Shown here one piece after another: positions 47,696 to 56,660 of a stretch of DNA of 64,000 nucleotides. A model generated the notes under the pieces. That model was not told the DNA's origin, ran no database searches, and was given only the letters and a program-made list of their open reading frames with translations. The stretch's first letter is position 1; every line of letters starts with the position of its first letter. Location: contig NZ_QOCH01000010.1 of NCBI RefSeq assembly GCF_003318275.1, positions 62,001 through 126,000 on the forward strand, read 5' to 3'. The stretch is from Marinobacter sp. F3R11 (GTDB lineage: Bacteria > Pseudomonadota > Gammaproteobacteria > Pseudomonadales > Oleiphilaceae). The position numbers and the translations under genes were made by a program.

Positions 47696-48589
47696 ATGCA
47701 TTTTCCCACGATTGAAGATTATGTAGGGCATACGCCTCTGGTTCGATTGCAACGTCTTCCGGGCGATACCAGCAACGTAATTATGGCAAAGCTTGAGGGT
47801 AATAATCCCGCAGGTTCGGTAAAAGATCGTCCTGCTATGGGGATGATTCAGGAAGCCGAGCGCCGTGGTGATATTCAGCCAGGCGATACTCTGATAGAGG
47901 CAACCAGTGGCAATACAGGTATTGCTCTGGCGATGGCTGCAGCGATCAAGGGTTACCGCATGGTACTTATCATGCCTGCTAACATGAGCGAGGAGCGCCG
48001 GGCATCCATGAGGGCCTATGGTGCCGAAATCATTACGGTCAGTAGCGAAGAAGGCATGGAGGTGGCGCGGGATATGGCGCTGAAGATGCAGGCTGAAGGC
48101 AAGGGCAAGGTGCTTGATCAGTTCAGCAACCAGGATAATCCTCTGTCCCACTACAGAACTACCGGGCCTGAAATCTGGGAGCAGACTGAAGGCCGGGTAA
48201 CCCATTTTGTCAGTTCCATGGGTACCACGGGCACCATTATGGGGGTTTCCAGGTATCTCAAGGAGCGTAACCCCGATATCCAGATTATAGGTCTGCAGCC
48301 CAAAGAAGGTGCATCGATACCTGGTATCCGTCGCTGGCCTGAAGAGTATCTGCCCAGCATCTTCGATGCGACCCGGGTGGATCAGGTGCTTGATATCGGC
48401 CAGCAGGAAGCTGAGGACACCATGCGCGCGCTGGCAGAACAGGAAGGCATCTTTTGTGGCGTCTCATCCGGTGGAGCCATTGCCGCGGCGCTTCAACTGT
48501 CAAAACAGGTTGAAAACGCGATTATCGTGGCCATTATTTGCGACCGGGGCGACCGTTATTTATCGACCGGCGTATTCCCCAGCGCCTGA
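47696..48589 (+). CDS. cysM: Cysteine synthase B (CysM)
   Basis: 297-residue PLP enzyme making cysteine from O-acetylserine and sulfide or thiosulfate. The PLP lysine is in [14 protein letters not shown], which is the CysM form, and [19 protein letters not shown] is the phosphate-binding region, with [10 protein letters not shown]. Start ATG 47696 gives the typical [19 protein letters not shown]-terminus. In pseudomonads cysM lies next to gacS; here the catabolic block separates them. rlmD follows 26 bp later. Confidence 0.95.
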   Translation: MHFPTIEDYVGHTPLVRLQRLPGDTSNVIMAKLEGNNPAGSVKDRPAMGMIQEAERRGDIQPGDTLIEATSGNTGIALAMAAAIKGYRMVLIMPANMSEERRASMRAYGAEIITVSSEEGMEVARDMALKMQAEGKGKVLDQFSNQDNPLSHYRTTGPEIWEQTEGRVTHFVSSMGTTGTIMGVSRYLKERNPDIQIIGLQPKEGASIPGIRRWPEEYLPSIFDATRVDQVLDIGQQEAEDTMRALAEQEGIFCGVSSGGAIAAALQLSKQVENAIIVAIICDRGDRYLSTGVFPSA

Positions 48590-48615
48590 ACCTGACGATA
48601 CCAAGAGAACAGACT

Positions 48616-49965
48616 ATGAGCAGACGACGCAGGAAGGTGCTTCCTACGGAACCCGTGCGCTGTGAAGTGGAAAAACTTAGCCATGATGGCCGCGGTATCG
48701 CCCGCCAGGATGGCAAAATTCTGTTTGTGGATGGCGCTTTGCCGGGCGAAACGGTGATGGCCAAAGTCGTATCTACCCGCAGCAAATTTGATGAACTGCG
48801 GACACTTGAGGTGCTTGTTGCTGCACCTGACCGGCAGACACCACCTTGCGAGTTTGCAGACTTGTGCGGTGGTTGCAGCCTTCAGCACATGAGTAGCGAT
48901 GCACAGATCGGGTTCAAGGAAGACACACTGCGTGAGCAGTTTGCCCACTTTGGTGGCATAGAGCCCGAAGAGTGGATTGAACCTATGCGGCCGGAAAGTA
49001 CGCTTGGCTACCGCAGAAAAGCCCGTATGGGCGTCCGCTACGTGAAGGCACGGGAGTCTGTGTTGGTAGGTTTTCGTGAAAAGCGTAACAGTTTTCTCAC
49101 CGATATCGACCGCTGTGTTGTGCTGGATCCACGTATTGGCGAGCGTATACGCCCGCTGCGTACCCTGCTGCACAGCATGGATGCCTATGCCCGGATTCCC
49201 CAGGTTGAAGTCGCCTGTGGAGATGATGCAGCAGCGATGGTTTTTCGCAATATGGACGAACTGAGCAGTAGCGACCGGGACAAACTGGTCGAATTTGGTC
49301 AGGCTCAGGATTTGCATATCTATCTGCAGCCGAAAGGGCCGGATACTGTTCATCGGATCTGGCCTGAGTCAGCGGGCAGGGGGGAAGAACGTCTTGATTA
49401 CAGGCTGGATGCTTTCGATCTGACCATGAAGTTCCACCCCATGGACTTTACCCAGGTCAATGCGGGCATCAACAAAACCATGGTGAGCCGGGCGGTTGAA
49501 TGGCTTGATGTGCAGCCGGGCGAGCGAGTCCTGGATCTGTTCTGCGGGCTGGGTAACTTTACCCTGCCTCTGGCGCGCAGGGGCGCTCAGGTTGTTGGTG
49601 TGGAAGGCGATGATGCCATGGTAGCCCGGGGGCGGGAAAATGCAGAGCTGAACGGGCTCACTAATGTGTCCTTTCATGGCGCAGACCTGCATGGTGATTT
49701 TACCGGCCAGAGCTGGGCAAAAGAGGGTTTTGATAAAATCCTTATTGATCCCCCTCGCTCGGGTGCGGAGGAAATCTGCAAATATCTGACCGCATTCAAT
49801 GCGAAACGTATTGTGTATGTGTCCTGTAATCCTGCCACTCTGGCCAGGGATGCGGGGGTTATGGCACAAAACGGGTACCGCCTTGTGCGTGCAGGGGTGA
49901 TGGATATGTTCCCTCATACGACCCACGTTGAGTCTATTGCACTGTTTGAGCGAGGCTCACACTGA
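48616..49965 (+). CDS. rlmD: 23S rRNA (uracil-1939-C5)-methyltransferase RlmD
   Basis: 449-residue Fe-S methyltransferase. An N-terminal TRAM domain (about 10-65) is followed by the [4Fe-4S] cysteines in [15 protein letters not shown], an AdoMet-binding domain ([16 protein letters not shown]) and the catalytic cysteine in [13 protein letters not shown]. The ATG at 48616 is downstream of AAGAGAAC; the frame is open further up, overlapping cysM, but unconserved. Placed before relA, as usual. Confidence 0.95.
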   Translation: MSRRRRKVLPTEPVRCEVEKLSHDGRGIARQDGKILFVDGALPGETVMAKVVSTRSKFDELRTLEVLVAAPDRQTPPCEFADLCGGCSLQHMSSDAQIGFKEDTLREQFAHFGGIEPEEWIEPMRPESTLGYRRKARMGVRYVKARESVLVGFREKRNSFLTDIDRCVVLDPRIGERIRPLRTLLHSMDAYARIPQVEVACGDDAAAMVFRNMDELSSSDRDKLVEFGQAQDLHIYLQPKGPDTVHRIWPESAGRGEERLDYRLDAFDLTMKFHPMDFTQVNAGINKTMVSRAVEWLDVQPGERVLDLFCGLGNFTLPLARRGAQVVGVEGDDAMVARGRENAELNGLTNVSFHGADLHGDFTGQSWAKEGFDKILIDPPRSGAEEICKYLTAFNAKRIVYVSCNPATLARDAGVMAQNGYRLVRAGVMDMFPHTTHVESIALFERGSH

Positions 49966-50023
49966 AAGTCGTTGGGCGCAGCAGGGAATGGTTGTGTGAA
50001 CCACCAGGAATAACAAAACAGAT

Positions 50024-52264
50024 ATGGTAAAAGTTCGCGAAGACTATGCAATGACTGGCGATGGCCAGATCGATATCGAGGGCTGGGTTCAGCAGATTGC
50101 CTCGCAGACACACCTGGACAATCTTGATGAGTTTCGCAGGGCCTGTGCAAAAGCCGCTGAAATCGATTTGCAGGCTTTCCGGGAAGACCGCTTGTGGGCC
50201 TCCGGTTCCAGTAGCTTTCGTACTGGCATTGAAATGGCTCAGGTACTTGCGGAGCTGCGCCTGGACCAGGCCAGCCTCGTTGCGGCCATCCTTTACCGGC
50301 CGGTGCGGGAGGAGCGGGTTACCCTTGAGGTTATCCGTAAGGAATTTGGCGAGGAGATTGCAGGCCTGATTAATGGCGTGCAGCAGATGGCGGCCATTTC
50401 AGCCATACACCACCCGCTTAAAGGGAATGTGCTCGGGCAGAGCGAGGGCCAGCTGGATAATGTCCGCAAAATGCTGGTCACCATGATTGATGATGTCCGG
50501 GTTGCACTGATCAAGCTCGCGGAGCGCACTTGTGCCATTCGTGGCGTAAAGAATGCGCCGGAAGAAAAGCGCATGAGGGTGGCCCGGGAAGTTTTCGATA
50601 TATACGCGCCTCTGGCCCACCGTCTGGGTATTGGACATGTAAAGTGGGAACTGGAGGACCTCTCATTTCGTTATCTGCATGAGACGGCCTACAAAAAAAT
50701 CGCCAAGCTCCTGGATGAGAAACGTCTTGACCGGGACGGATACATCCGCCGTGTCATTGATACGTTGCAGGCAGAGCTGAAGGCTTCGGGTATCGATGCC
50801 TCTCTTTCAGGTCGTGCCAAGCATATTTACAGCATCTGGAGAAAAATGCGCATAAAGGGCATTGATTTCTCCCAGGTGTACGACATAAGGGCAGTTCGGA
50901 TTCTTGTCCCCGAAGTGCGTGATTGTTACGCCGCACTCGGGATTGTGCACACGCTCTGGCGTCACATACCTAATGAATTTGATGATTACGTTGCAAGCCC
51001 CAAGGAAAATGGCTATCAGTCTCTGCATACAGCAGTGATCGGGCCGGATGGCAAGGTGCTGGAAGTTCAGATTCGCACCCATGCAATGCATGAGGATGCT
51101 GAACTGGGCGTTTGCGCGCACTGGTTATATAAGGGGACTGATAAGGGAAATAAATCCGCGGGTTATGATGCCAAGATCAACTGGCTCCGGCAGGTGCTGG
51201 AATGGCAGGAGGAGCTTGGAGACCTGTCTGACCTGTCGGATCACCTGAAGTCTGATGTGGTCTCGGACCGGATATACGTTTTCACGCCTGAAGGCCATGT
51301 TGTTGATCTTCCTCAGGGCGCCACACCGGTTGATTTTGCGTACCGTGTTCACACCGAGATTGGCCATGCCTGCCGTGGTGCCAGAGTGAACGGCCGGATT
51401 GTGCCTCTTACATATCCCCTGAAAACAGGTGAGCAGGTATTCGTTCTTACCTCAAAGAACAATGCCGCGCCAAGCCGGGACTGGCTGAACCCGAGCCTTG
51501 GCTATATTCAGACTTCACGCGCGCGGGCGAAGGTAACTCACTGGTTCAAAGAGCAGAATCGCGAGCGCAACATAACAGATGGCCGCGCTATTATTGAAGA
51601 TGAATTCAGACGTCTCTCGTTGCACGACGTGGATCTGGGCGAACTGGCTGAAAAAGTGAATTATCACAGTGCTGAAGATATGTTTGCGGCTGTAGGAGCC
51701 GGTGATCTTCGCCCAACGCACGTTGCCAATGTCGCCCAGCAAATGCTGGAACCAAAATCCGAACAGCTTGATCTAAAGCTGAGTTCTCAGCGGCGCAAAC
51801 CCTACGACACCGAGTCAGATATTCATATTCTGGGTGTGGGTAAACTGAAGACTCAGGTAGCCAAGTGCTGCAAGCCGCTGCCAGGGGATGCTATCGGCGG
51901 TTACATTACAGTCGGGCGGGGTGTGACTGTGCACCGTCAGGATTGCCTTACCTTTCTGAACCTGCAGGAATTTGAGCCTAACCGGATTATTGAAGTGAGC
52001 TGGGGTGGCCAGCAGGCATCAGTCTATCCAGTGGATATCGAGATTGAGGCATATGACAGATCCGGCCTGCTGAGGGACATTACCCAGGTTTTATCGTCCT
52101 CAAAGAGCGATGTTGTCGCCCTTCATACTGTCACGAACCGCGATGACAATACCGCTACCATGGTGGTGACAGTGGAAATCCATAGTCTGGAACAGTTGGC
52201 TCGGTTGCTGGCCCAGATTCGTAACCTGTCAAATGTGATCGACGTCAGGCGCAAGCGCTCATGA
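50024..52264 (+). CDS. relA: GTP pyrophosphokinase RelA
   Basis: 746-residue ribosome-associated (p)ppGpp synthetase of the stringent response. The N-terminal HD-type hydrolase region is degenerate (AAILYRPVRE where the HD motif would be), as expected for gammaproteobacterial RelA. The synthetase domain has YDIRAVRILV, SPKENGYQSLHTAV and VQIRT. TGS domain is about 410-470 (IYVFTPEGHVVDLPQGATPVDFA region), then helical and zinc-finger segments, and an ACT domain about 665-745. The start MVKVRE is the family's N-terminus. Its stop overlaps the mazG start. Confidence 0.95.
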   Translation: MVKVREDYAMTGDGQIDIEGWVQQIASQTHLDNLDEFRRACAKAAEIDLQAFREDRLWASGSSSFRTGIEMAQVLAELRLDQASLVAAILYRPVREERVTLEVIRKEFGEEIAGLINGVQQMAAISAIHHPLKGNVLGQSEGQLDNVRKMLVTMIDDVRVALIKLAERTCAIRGVKNAPEEKRMRVAREVFDIYAPLAHRLGIGHVKWELEDLSFRYLHETAYKKIAKLLDEKRLDRDGYIRRVIDTLQAELKASGIDASLSGRAKHIYSIWRKMRIKGIDFSQVYDIRAVRILVPEVRDCYAALGIVHTLWRHIPNEFDDYVASPKENGYQSLHTAVIGPDGKVLEVQIRTHAMHEDAELGVCAHWLYKGTDKGNKSAGYDAKINWLRQVLEWQEELGDLSDLSDHLKSDVVSDRIYVFTPEGHVVDLPQGATPVDFAYRVHTEIGHACRGARVNGRIVPLTYPLKTGEQVFVLTSKNNAAPSRDWLNPSLGYIQTSRARAKVTHWFKEQNRERNITDGRAIIEDEFRRLSLHDVDLGELAEKVNYHSAEDMFAAVGAGDLRPTHVANVAQQMLEPKSEQLDLKLSSQRRKPYDTESDIHILGVGKLKTQVAKCCKPLPGDAIGGYITVGRGVTVHRQDCLTFLNLQEFEPNRIIEVSWGGQQASVYPVDIEIEAYDRSGLLRDITQVLSSSKSDVVALHTVTNRDDNTATMVVTVEIHSLEQLARLLAQIRNLSNVIDVRRKRS

Positions 52265-53127
52265 GGTACTCCATTGATGACCTGAAAGTTCTGATGGCCC
52301 GGTTGAGAGATCCGGAGACCGGTTGTCCCTGGGATGCGCAGCAGACATTCAAAAGTATTGTGCCCCATACTCTGGAAGAAGCCCACGAAGTGGCAGACGC
52401 CATTGAGCGGGAGGATTATGTCAATCTGGAAGATGAGTTAGGAGATCTTCTGTTTCAGGTGATTTTTTACTCACAGATAGGCGCTGAAGAAGGCCGTTTC
52501 AGCTTTGATGCGGTTGTCGATAATCTGGTACGCAAGCTCGTGCGTCGTCATCCTCATGTGTTCCCGGATGGCACACTGGAAAGCCGGATTGACCCGGATA
52601 GCCGGCCAACCGAAGCCTGGATAAAAGAGAGCTGGGAGCGAATTAAAGCGGAAGAACGGGCTCAGAAACAGGCTGAGGATACCCAGCTGCCGACATCGCC
52701 AAGCCGGCTTGACGGGATTGCCCGGGCCCTCCCCGCGATGGTACGTGCTGAGAAGTTACAGAAGCGGGCGGCGCGCCATGGGTTTGACTGGCCAGACGTC
52801 GGCCAGGTGTTCGATAAACTCCATGAAGAGATCGATGAGTTAAAGGAAGCCTGGCAAGCCGCCGAAACCGGGCAGGGTGATCAGGACGCCGTTGAGGATG
52901 AACTGGGTGACTTGCTGTTTGTGTGCGTGAACCTGGCCCGTTTCATGAAGGTCAATCCGGAGCAGGCGATTCGGAGAACCAACCACAAGTTTGAAGCCCG
53001 CTTTCGCGCCATTGAAGAAGTTCTGGAACGTGAAGGGCGGTCGTTCGATGCAGAAACTCTCGAGGCGCTCGACAAAATCTGGCAGTCCGTTAAGGGTGTT
53101 GAGAAGAACAGCAGGCAGCAGAAATAG
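52261..53127 (+). CDS. mazG: Nucleoside triphosphate pyrophosphohydrolase MazG
   Basis: 288-residue protein with two MazG domains, each with the metal-binding EExxE and ExxD pattern: TLEEAHEVADAI with EDELGDLLFQV, then HEEIDELKEAW with EDELGDLLFVCVN. It hydrolyses NTPs and in E. coli lowers ppGpp during starvation, consistent with the overlap (ATGA) with relA. Begins MRYSIDDLKVLMARLRDP, with GCPWDAQQTF. Confidence 0.95.
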   Translation: MRYSIDDLKVLMARLRDPETGCPWDAQQTFKSIVPHTLEEAHEVADAIEREDYVNLEDELGDLLFQVIFYSQIGAEEGRFSFDAVVDNLVRKLVRRHPHVFPDGTLESRIDPDSRPTEAWIKESWERIKAEERAQKQAEDTQLPTSPSRLDGIARALPAMVRAEKLQKRAARHGFDWPDVGQVFDKLHEEIDELKEAWQAAETGQGDQDAVEDELGDLLFVCVNLARFMKVNPEQAIRRTNHKFEARFRAIEEVLEREGRSFDAETLEALDKIWQSVKGVEKNSRQQK

Positions 53128-53245
53128 GTACAATTCGTTACCAATTTCATTGGTTAGCAGTCCTGACCTTCGTCTAAACTTTGATGACAGGGAGCACTTT
53201 AGTTGTGCGTTGTGGGTAGTCAACAGAATGCGGGAGTCAGGCTCG

Positions 53246-53590
53246 ATGAAAATTAAAGATCTGGTCAATTACTGGGACAAGCATGCAAGAGGCAGGTTGA
53301 CCCGTGATGCCACATTTGTGGCCTTGTCCGACCAGCATCACCGGCAGCTTGAAAAACTGGCGGCGTTGTATCCCCTCAAGTCTCCGCAAGATCTGATGCG
53401 CGATCTGATTTCAGCCGCTCTGGATGAAATAGAAACCAACTTCCCCTATGTTGAAGGTACCGAAGTCGTGGCTCACGATGAGGACGGCTTTGAAATATAC
53501 GAAGATAAGGGGCTGACGCCGGAGTTTGTGCGTCTGAGCCAGAAGCACATCAAACGCCTGAAGGCTCGCCAGCTTGAATCTGTTGCGTGA
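53246..53590 (+). CDS. Small conserved protein, paralogue of the 53621-53854 protein
   Basis: 114 residues, no membrane segment. It begins MKIKDLVNYWDKHARGRLT and contains KLAALYPLKSPQDL and DLISAALDEIE, then an acidic region (VAHDEDGFEIYED). I recall close homologues in Pseudomonas labelled 'type 1 pili tip component' or 'pilin assembly protein', a label with no basis I can see. Residues 1-60 align without gaps to the convergent neighbour (19 identities). I chose ATG 53246, with GGGAG upstream; ATG 53228 is also in frame. Confidence 0.75.
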   Translation: MKIKDLVNYWDKHARGRLTRDATFVALSDQHHRQLEKLAALYPLKSPQDLMRDLISAALDEIETNFPYVEGTEVVAHDEDGFEIYEDKGLTPEFVRLSQKHIKRLKARQLESVA

Positions 53591-53597
53591 CCTGGAC

Positions 53598-53633
53598 GGC
53601 CCCTTACGGGGCCAGCTGACTTAATTTTTTTTG
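53598..53633 (+). terminator. Terminator between the convergent small genes
   Basis: GGCCCC (53598-53603), TTAC loop, GGGGCC (53608-53613), then TTAATTTTTTTTG. The T run also encodes the end of the opposite gene, so the element may serve both. Confidence 0.65.
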
Positions 53634-53854
53634 TTGCTCAACCGTTCTTTTAGCGGACTCTGGTTTGCAAGATCATCCAGAGCTGCTCCAATCACATCAT
53701 TGAGAATGTCACTTTCGCTTCTGTCAGGATAAAGCTCCGCCAGTGCAGAAATCCTTGCGGCGTCCTCCAGAGGAAGCCTGAGGTTGTAGTCGTGAGTTCG
53801 CTCTGCTGGCTTTTTCTTTTGTTCCCATTGTTTAGGCAGGTCCGATACTTTCAT
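53621..53854 (-). CDS. Small conserved protein, paralogue of the 53246-53590 protein
   Basis: 77 residues: MKVSDLPKQWEQKKKP, then YNLRLPLEDAARISALAELYP and SDILNDVIGAALDDL. The helix pattern and the LRLPLEDAARI stretch could suit a ribbon-helix-helix-like or other small regulatory fold, but no DNA-binding residue set is certain. It shares M1, K2, D5, L6, W10, L27, LAxLYP and AALD with its convergent neighbour. The stop lies 30 bp from that gene's stop. Function unknown. Confidence 0.75.
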   Translation of the reverse strand: MKVSDLPKQWEQKKKPAERTHDYNLRLPLEDAARISALAELYPDRSESDILNDVIGAALDDLANQSPLKERLSNKKN

Positions 53855-53957
53855 GAGCTCTCCTCATAGATATGGCATCAATGGCCAATAGACTTTTCCG
53901 GCAATTCCTTAGTATCGTTAGTTTACTTTGTCTCCGTCAATTCAAAAGGAAGCCAAT

Positions 53958-56603
53958 GTGACTGAACTGCACCCTGATCTCCGTGAAAACGTACGTATGC
54001 TGGGCGAACTTTTGGGGCAGAGTATCCAGCGCCAGCCTGGGCGGGAATGCTATGAACTTATTGAGGAAATCCGGGCAGCTGCAAAGTCTGATCGGCGGCA
54101 GGAGAGCGGGTCAGGCCAGCGTCTGGTAAACCTTCTTGGCAAACTGCGTGATGACGAGTTGCTGCCGGTTACCAGGGCGTTTAACCAGTTTCTTAATCTT
54201 GCCAACCTGGCTGAGCAATATCATGGTATTCGCCGTAAGCGCGATCACGAGTCTGATCTTATGGTTGAGCCGCTGGCAGGGGTATTCGATCGCCTGAAAA
54301 ACAGCGGGGTCAGTGCCGAAATACTGCATAAGTGTGTGACGGACCTGCGCGTAGAGTTCGTGCTGACTGCACATCCTACTGAAGTTGCGCGACGCACATT
54401 GATCATGAAATACGACGAAATGTCAGAGTGTCTGGCCAGCCTGGATCACGATGACCTTTTGCCGGCGGAGCGGGAAGCGATTACGGAGCGTTTGTCGCGC
54501 CTTGTGGCAGAAGCCTGGCATACGGATGAAATCCGTCATGAGCGCCCGACGGCGGTTGATGAAGCCAAATGGGGTTTTGCCGTGATAGAAAACAGTCTAT
54601 GGCAGGCTCTTCCGCGTTTTCTGGGTAACCTCGATAAATCGCTTCAGGAAGCGACGGGAAAGGGGTTGCCATTACAGGCGGTGCCAGTCCGCATTGCTTC
54701 CTGGATGGGTGGCGACCGTGACGGTAACCCGAATGTTACCCATGAGGTCACCCGCAAAGTGTTCCTGCTTGGGCGCTGGATGGCGGCGGATCTGTTTCTG
54801 CGGGATATCCAGTCGCTTCGGGCGGAACTCTCCATGTGGCAGGCGGGCGATGAGCTTCGCGCCGTTGCTGGTGACTCCCGGGAGCCATACCGGCATGTAC
54901 TGGCGGAACTCCGGGATCGGCTTATCAAGACGCGGGACTGGGCGGAAGCCAGTATCAATGGTGAGCCCGCCGACACGGCCGGCATACTGTTTGAGAATGA
55001 CGACCTGACGGCGCCGCTTGAGCTTTGCTACCGCTCTCTGGTTGAATGCGGGCTTGAATATATTGCAAAAGGCGCCTTACTGGACACTATTCGCCGCGCT
55101 CATACCTTCGGACTGCCCCTGATCCGGCTGGATATTCGACAAGAGGCCACCCGCCACGCCGAGGCTGTGGCTGAAATGGTGGATTACCTCGGTCTGGGTG
55201 ACTATCTGTCCTGGCCGGAAGCTGAGCGCCAGGCATTTCTGGTGCGCGAACTCCAGGGGCGGCGGCCACTCGTTCCCCGCAACTGGGAGCCTTCTGCCCA
55301 GGTACGCGAGGTGCTGGATACCTGTGAAGTGGTTGCGCAGCAAACGCCCGAAGCACTGGGTTCCTATGTTATTTCCATGGCCAGTAAACCTTCCGATGTG
55401 CTTAGCGTTATCCTGTTGCTCCGTGAGTCAGGCATGAAATTCCCCATGCGAGTGGTTCCTCTTTTTGAAACCCTTGATGATCTGCGTGGTGCACCCGAGA
55501 GCATGGCTGCATTGTACCAGGTGGATTGGTACCGGGATTATTGCAAGGGGCAGCAGGAAGTCATGATTGGCTACTCTGACTCCTCCAAGGATGCCGGCCA
55601 GCTCATGGCCGCCTGGGCTCAGTATCAGGCACAGGAAAGGCTTACTCAGGTCGCCGGTGAGTACGGTGTCCACCTGACGCTGTTTCACGGTCGTGGCGGA
55701 ACTGTGGGCCGTGGAGGCGGTCCGGCAAACCGTGCAATTCTGTCGCAGCCTCCCGGATCGGTTAACGGCAGTTTCCGTATTACCGAGCAAGGCGAAATGA
55801 TTCGCTTCAAGTTTGGTTTGCCTCAGTTGGCGGTGCAAAGTCTGACGCTTTACACCTCAGCGGTGATTGAAGCAACTCTGGCGCCACCCCCCGAGCCTGA
55901 AGATAACTGGCGTGAAACCATGGACTGGCTGACCAGTCGGTCGCTTAAGGCATACCGGGAAGTTGTTCGGGATAACCCGGATTTTGTGCCCTATTTCCGC
56001 CAGGTAACCCCTGAGCAGGCACTGGGTAAGCTGGCCCTGGGTAGCCGGCCTGCGCGCCGCAAGGCTTCCGGTGGCGTTGAGAGCCTGCGGGCAATTCCCT
56101 GGATTTTTGCCTGGACTCAGATGCGGCTGATGCTGCCGAGCTGGCTGGGTAGTGATGTAGCGCTTGAAGATGCGGCCAACGAAGGACGCTTGCCCGTATT
56201 GCGTGAGATGATGCAGGGCTGGCCATTTTTCCGCACCTACGTCGATATGCTCGAAATGGTGCTGGCCAAAGCTGATCTGCGTATTGCCGGTTATTATGAA
56301 AAAACCCTGCTGGATGACGACAGGTTAAGAGAACTGGGCATCAGTCTTGGTAAACGGCTTGAGGGCTGCGTCCAGCGCCTTCTGGAGCTGAAGGAACAAA
56401 GTGAATTACTGGAAGGCGAGCCGGTGTTCGCGCACTCCATGCGGGTACGGAATCCCTATACTGACCCCTTGCATTATCTTCAGGCGGAACTGCTGAAGCG
56501 TGACCGTGAGAGCGAAGGCAAGGGCGAGGTGCCAGAGCTGGTAGAACGTGCGCTTAAGGTTACAATGGCAGGAATTTCCGCCGGTATGCGTAATACCGGT
56601 TAA
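53958..56603 (+). CDS. ppc: Phosphoenolpyruvate carboxylase
   Basis: 881-residue enzyme that adds bicarbonate to phosphoenolpyruvate, refilling oxaloacetate. The catalytic histidine is in VLTAHPTEVARRTL, the lysine region in GYSDSSKDAGQLMA, and the glycine-rich loop in FHGRGGTVGRGGGP; the C-terminus MAGISAGMRNTG is canonical. Start is GTG at 53958, preceded by AAAGGAAG; a TTG at 53928 is in frame but lacks a ribosome site. The 3' end has a CCGGTAT/ATACCGG hairpin (56581-56599) within the coding region. Confidence 0.96.
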   Translation: MTELHPDLRENVRMLGELLGQSIQRQPGRECYELIEEIRAAAKSDRRQESGSGQRLVNLLGKLRDDELLPVTRAFNQFLNLANLAEQYHGIRRKRDHESDLMVEPLAGVFDRLKNSGVSAEILHKCVTDLRVEFVLTAHPTEVARRTLIMKYDEMSECLASLDHDDLLPAEREAITERLSRLVAEAWHTDEIRHERPTAVDEAKWGFAVIENSLWQALPRFLGNLDKSLQEATGKGLPLQAVPVRIASWMGGDRDGNPNVTHEVTRKVFLLGRWMAADLFLRDIQSLRAELSMWQAGDELRAVAGDSREPYRHVLAELRDRLIKTRDWAEASINGEPADTAGILFENDDLTAPLELCYRSLVECGLEYIAKGALLDTIRRAHTFGLPLIRLDIRQEATRHAEAVAEMVDYLGLGDYLSWPEAERQAFLVRELQGRRPLVPRNWEPSAQVREVLDTCEVVAQQTPEALGSYVISMASKPSDVLSVILLLRESGMKFPMRVVPLFETLDDLRGAPESMAALYQVDWYRDYCKGQQEVMIGYSDSSKDAGQLMAAWAQYQAQERLTQVAGEYGVHLTLFHGRGGTVGRGGGPANRAILSQPPGSVNGSFRITEQGEMIRFKFGLPQLAVQSLTLYTSAVIEATLAPPPEPEDNWRETMDWLTSRSLKAYREVVRDNPDFVPYFRQVTPEQALGKLALGSRPARRKASGGVESLRAIPWIFAWTQMRLMLPSWLGSDVALEDAANEGRLPVLREMMQGWPFFRTYVDMLEMVLAKADLRIAGYYEKTLLDDDRLRELGISLGKRLEGCVQRLLELKEQSELLEGEPVFAHSMRVRNPYTDPLHYLQAELLKRDRESEGKGEVPELVERALKVTMAGISAGMRNTG

Positions 56604-56621
56604 TGCAATCGGGAACGGATA

Positions 56622-56636
56622 GGGGGCGCGGCCCCC
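56622..56636. other. GC-rich hairpin after ppc
   Basis: GGGGGC, 3-nt loop, GCCCCC, 19 bp past the ppc stop, without a T run. It could stabilise the ppc mRNA 3' end; it is not a standard terminator. Confidence 0.35.
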
Positions 56637-56660
56637 GATACGGACAACAGGAGTATTTCA

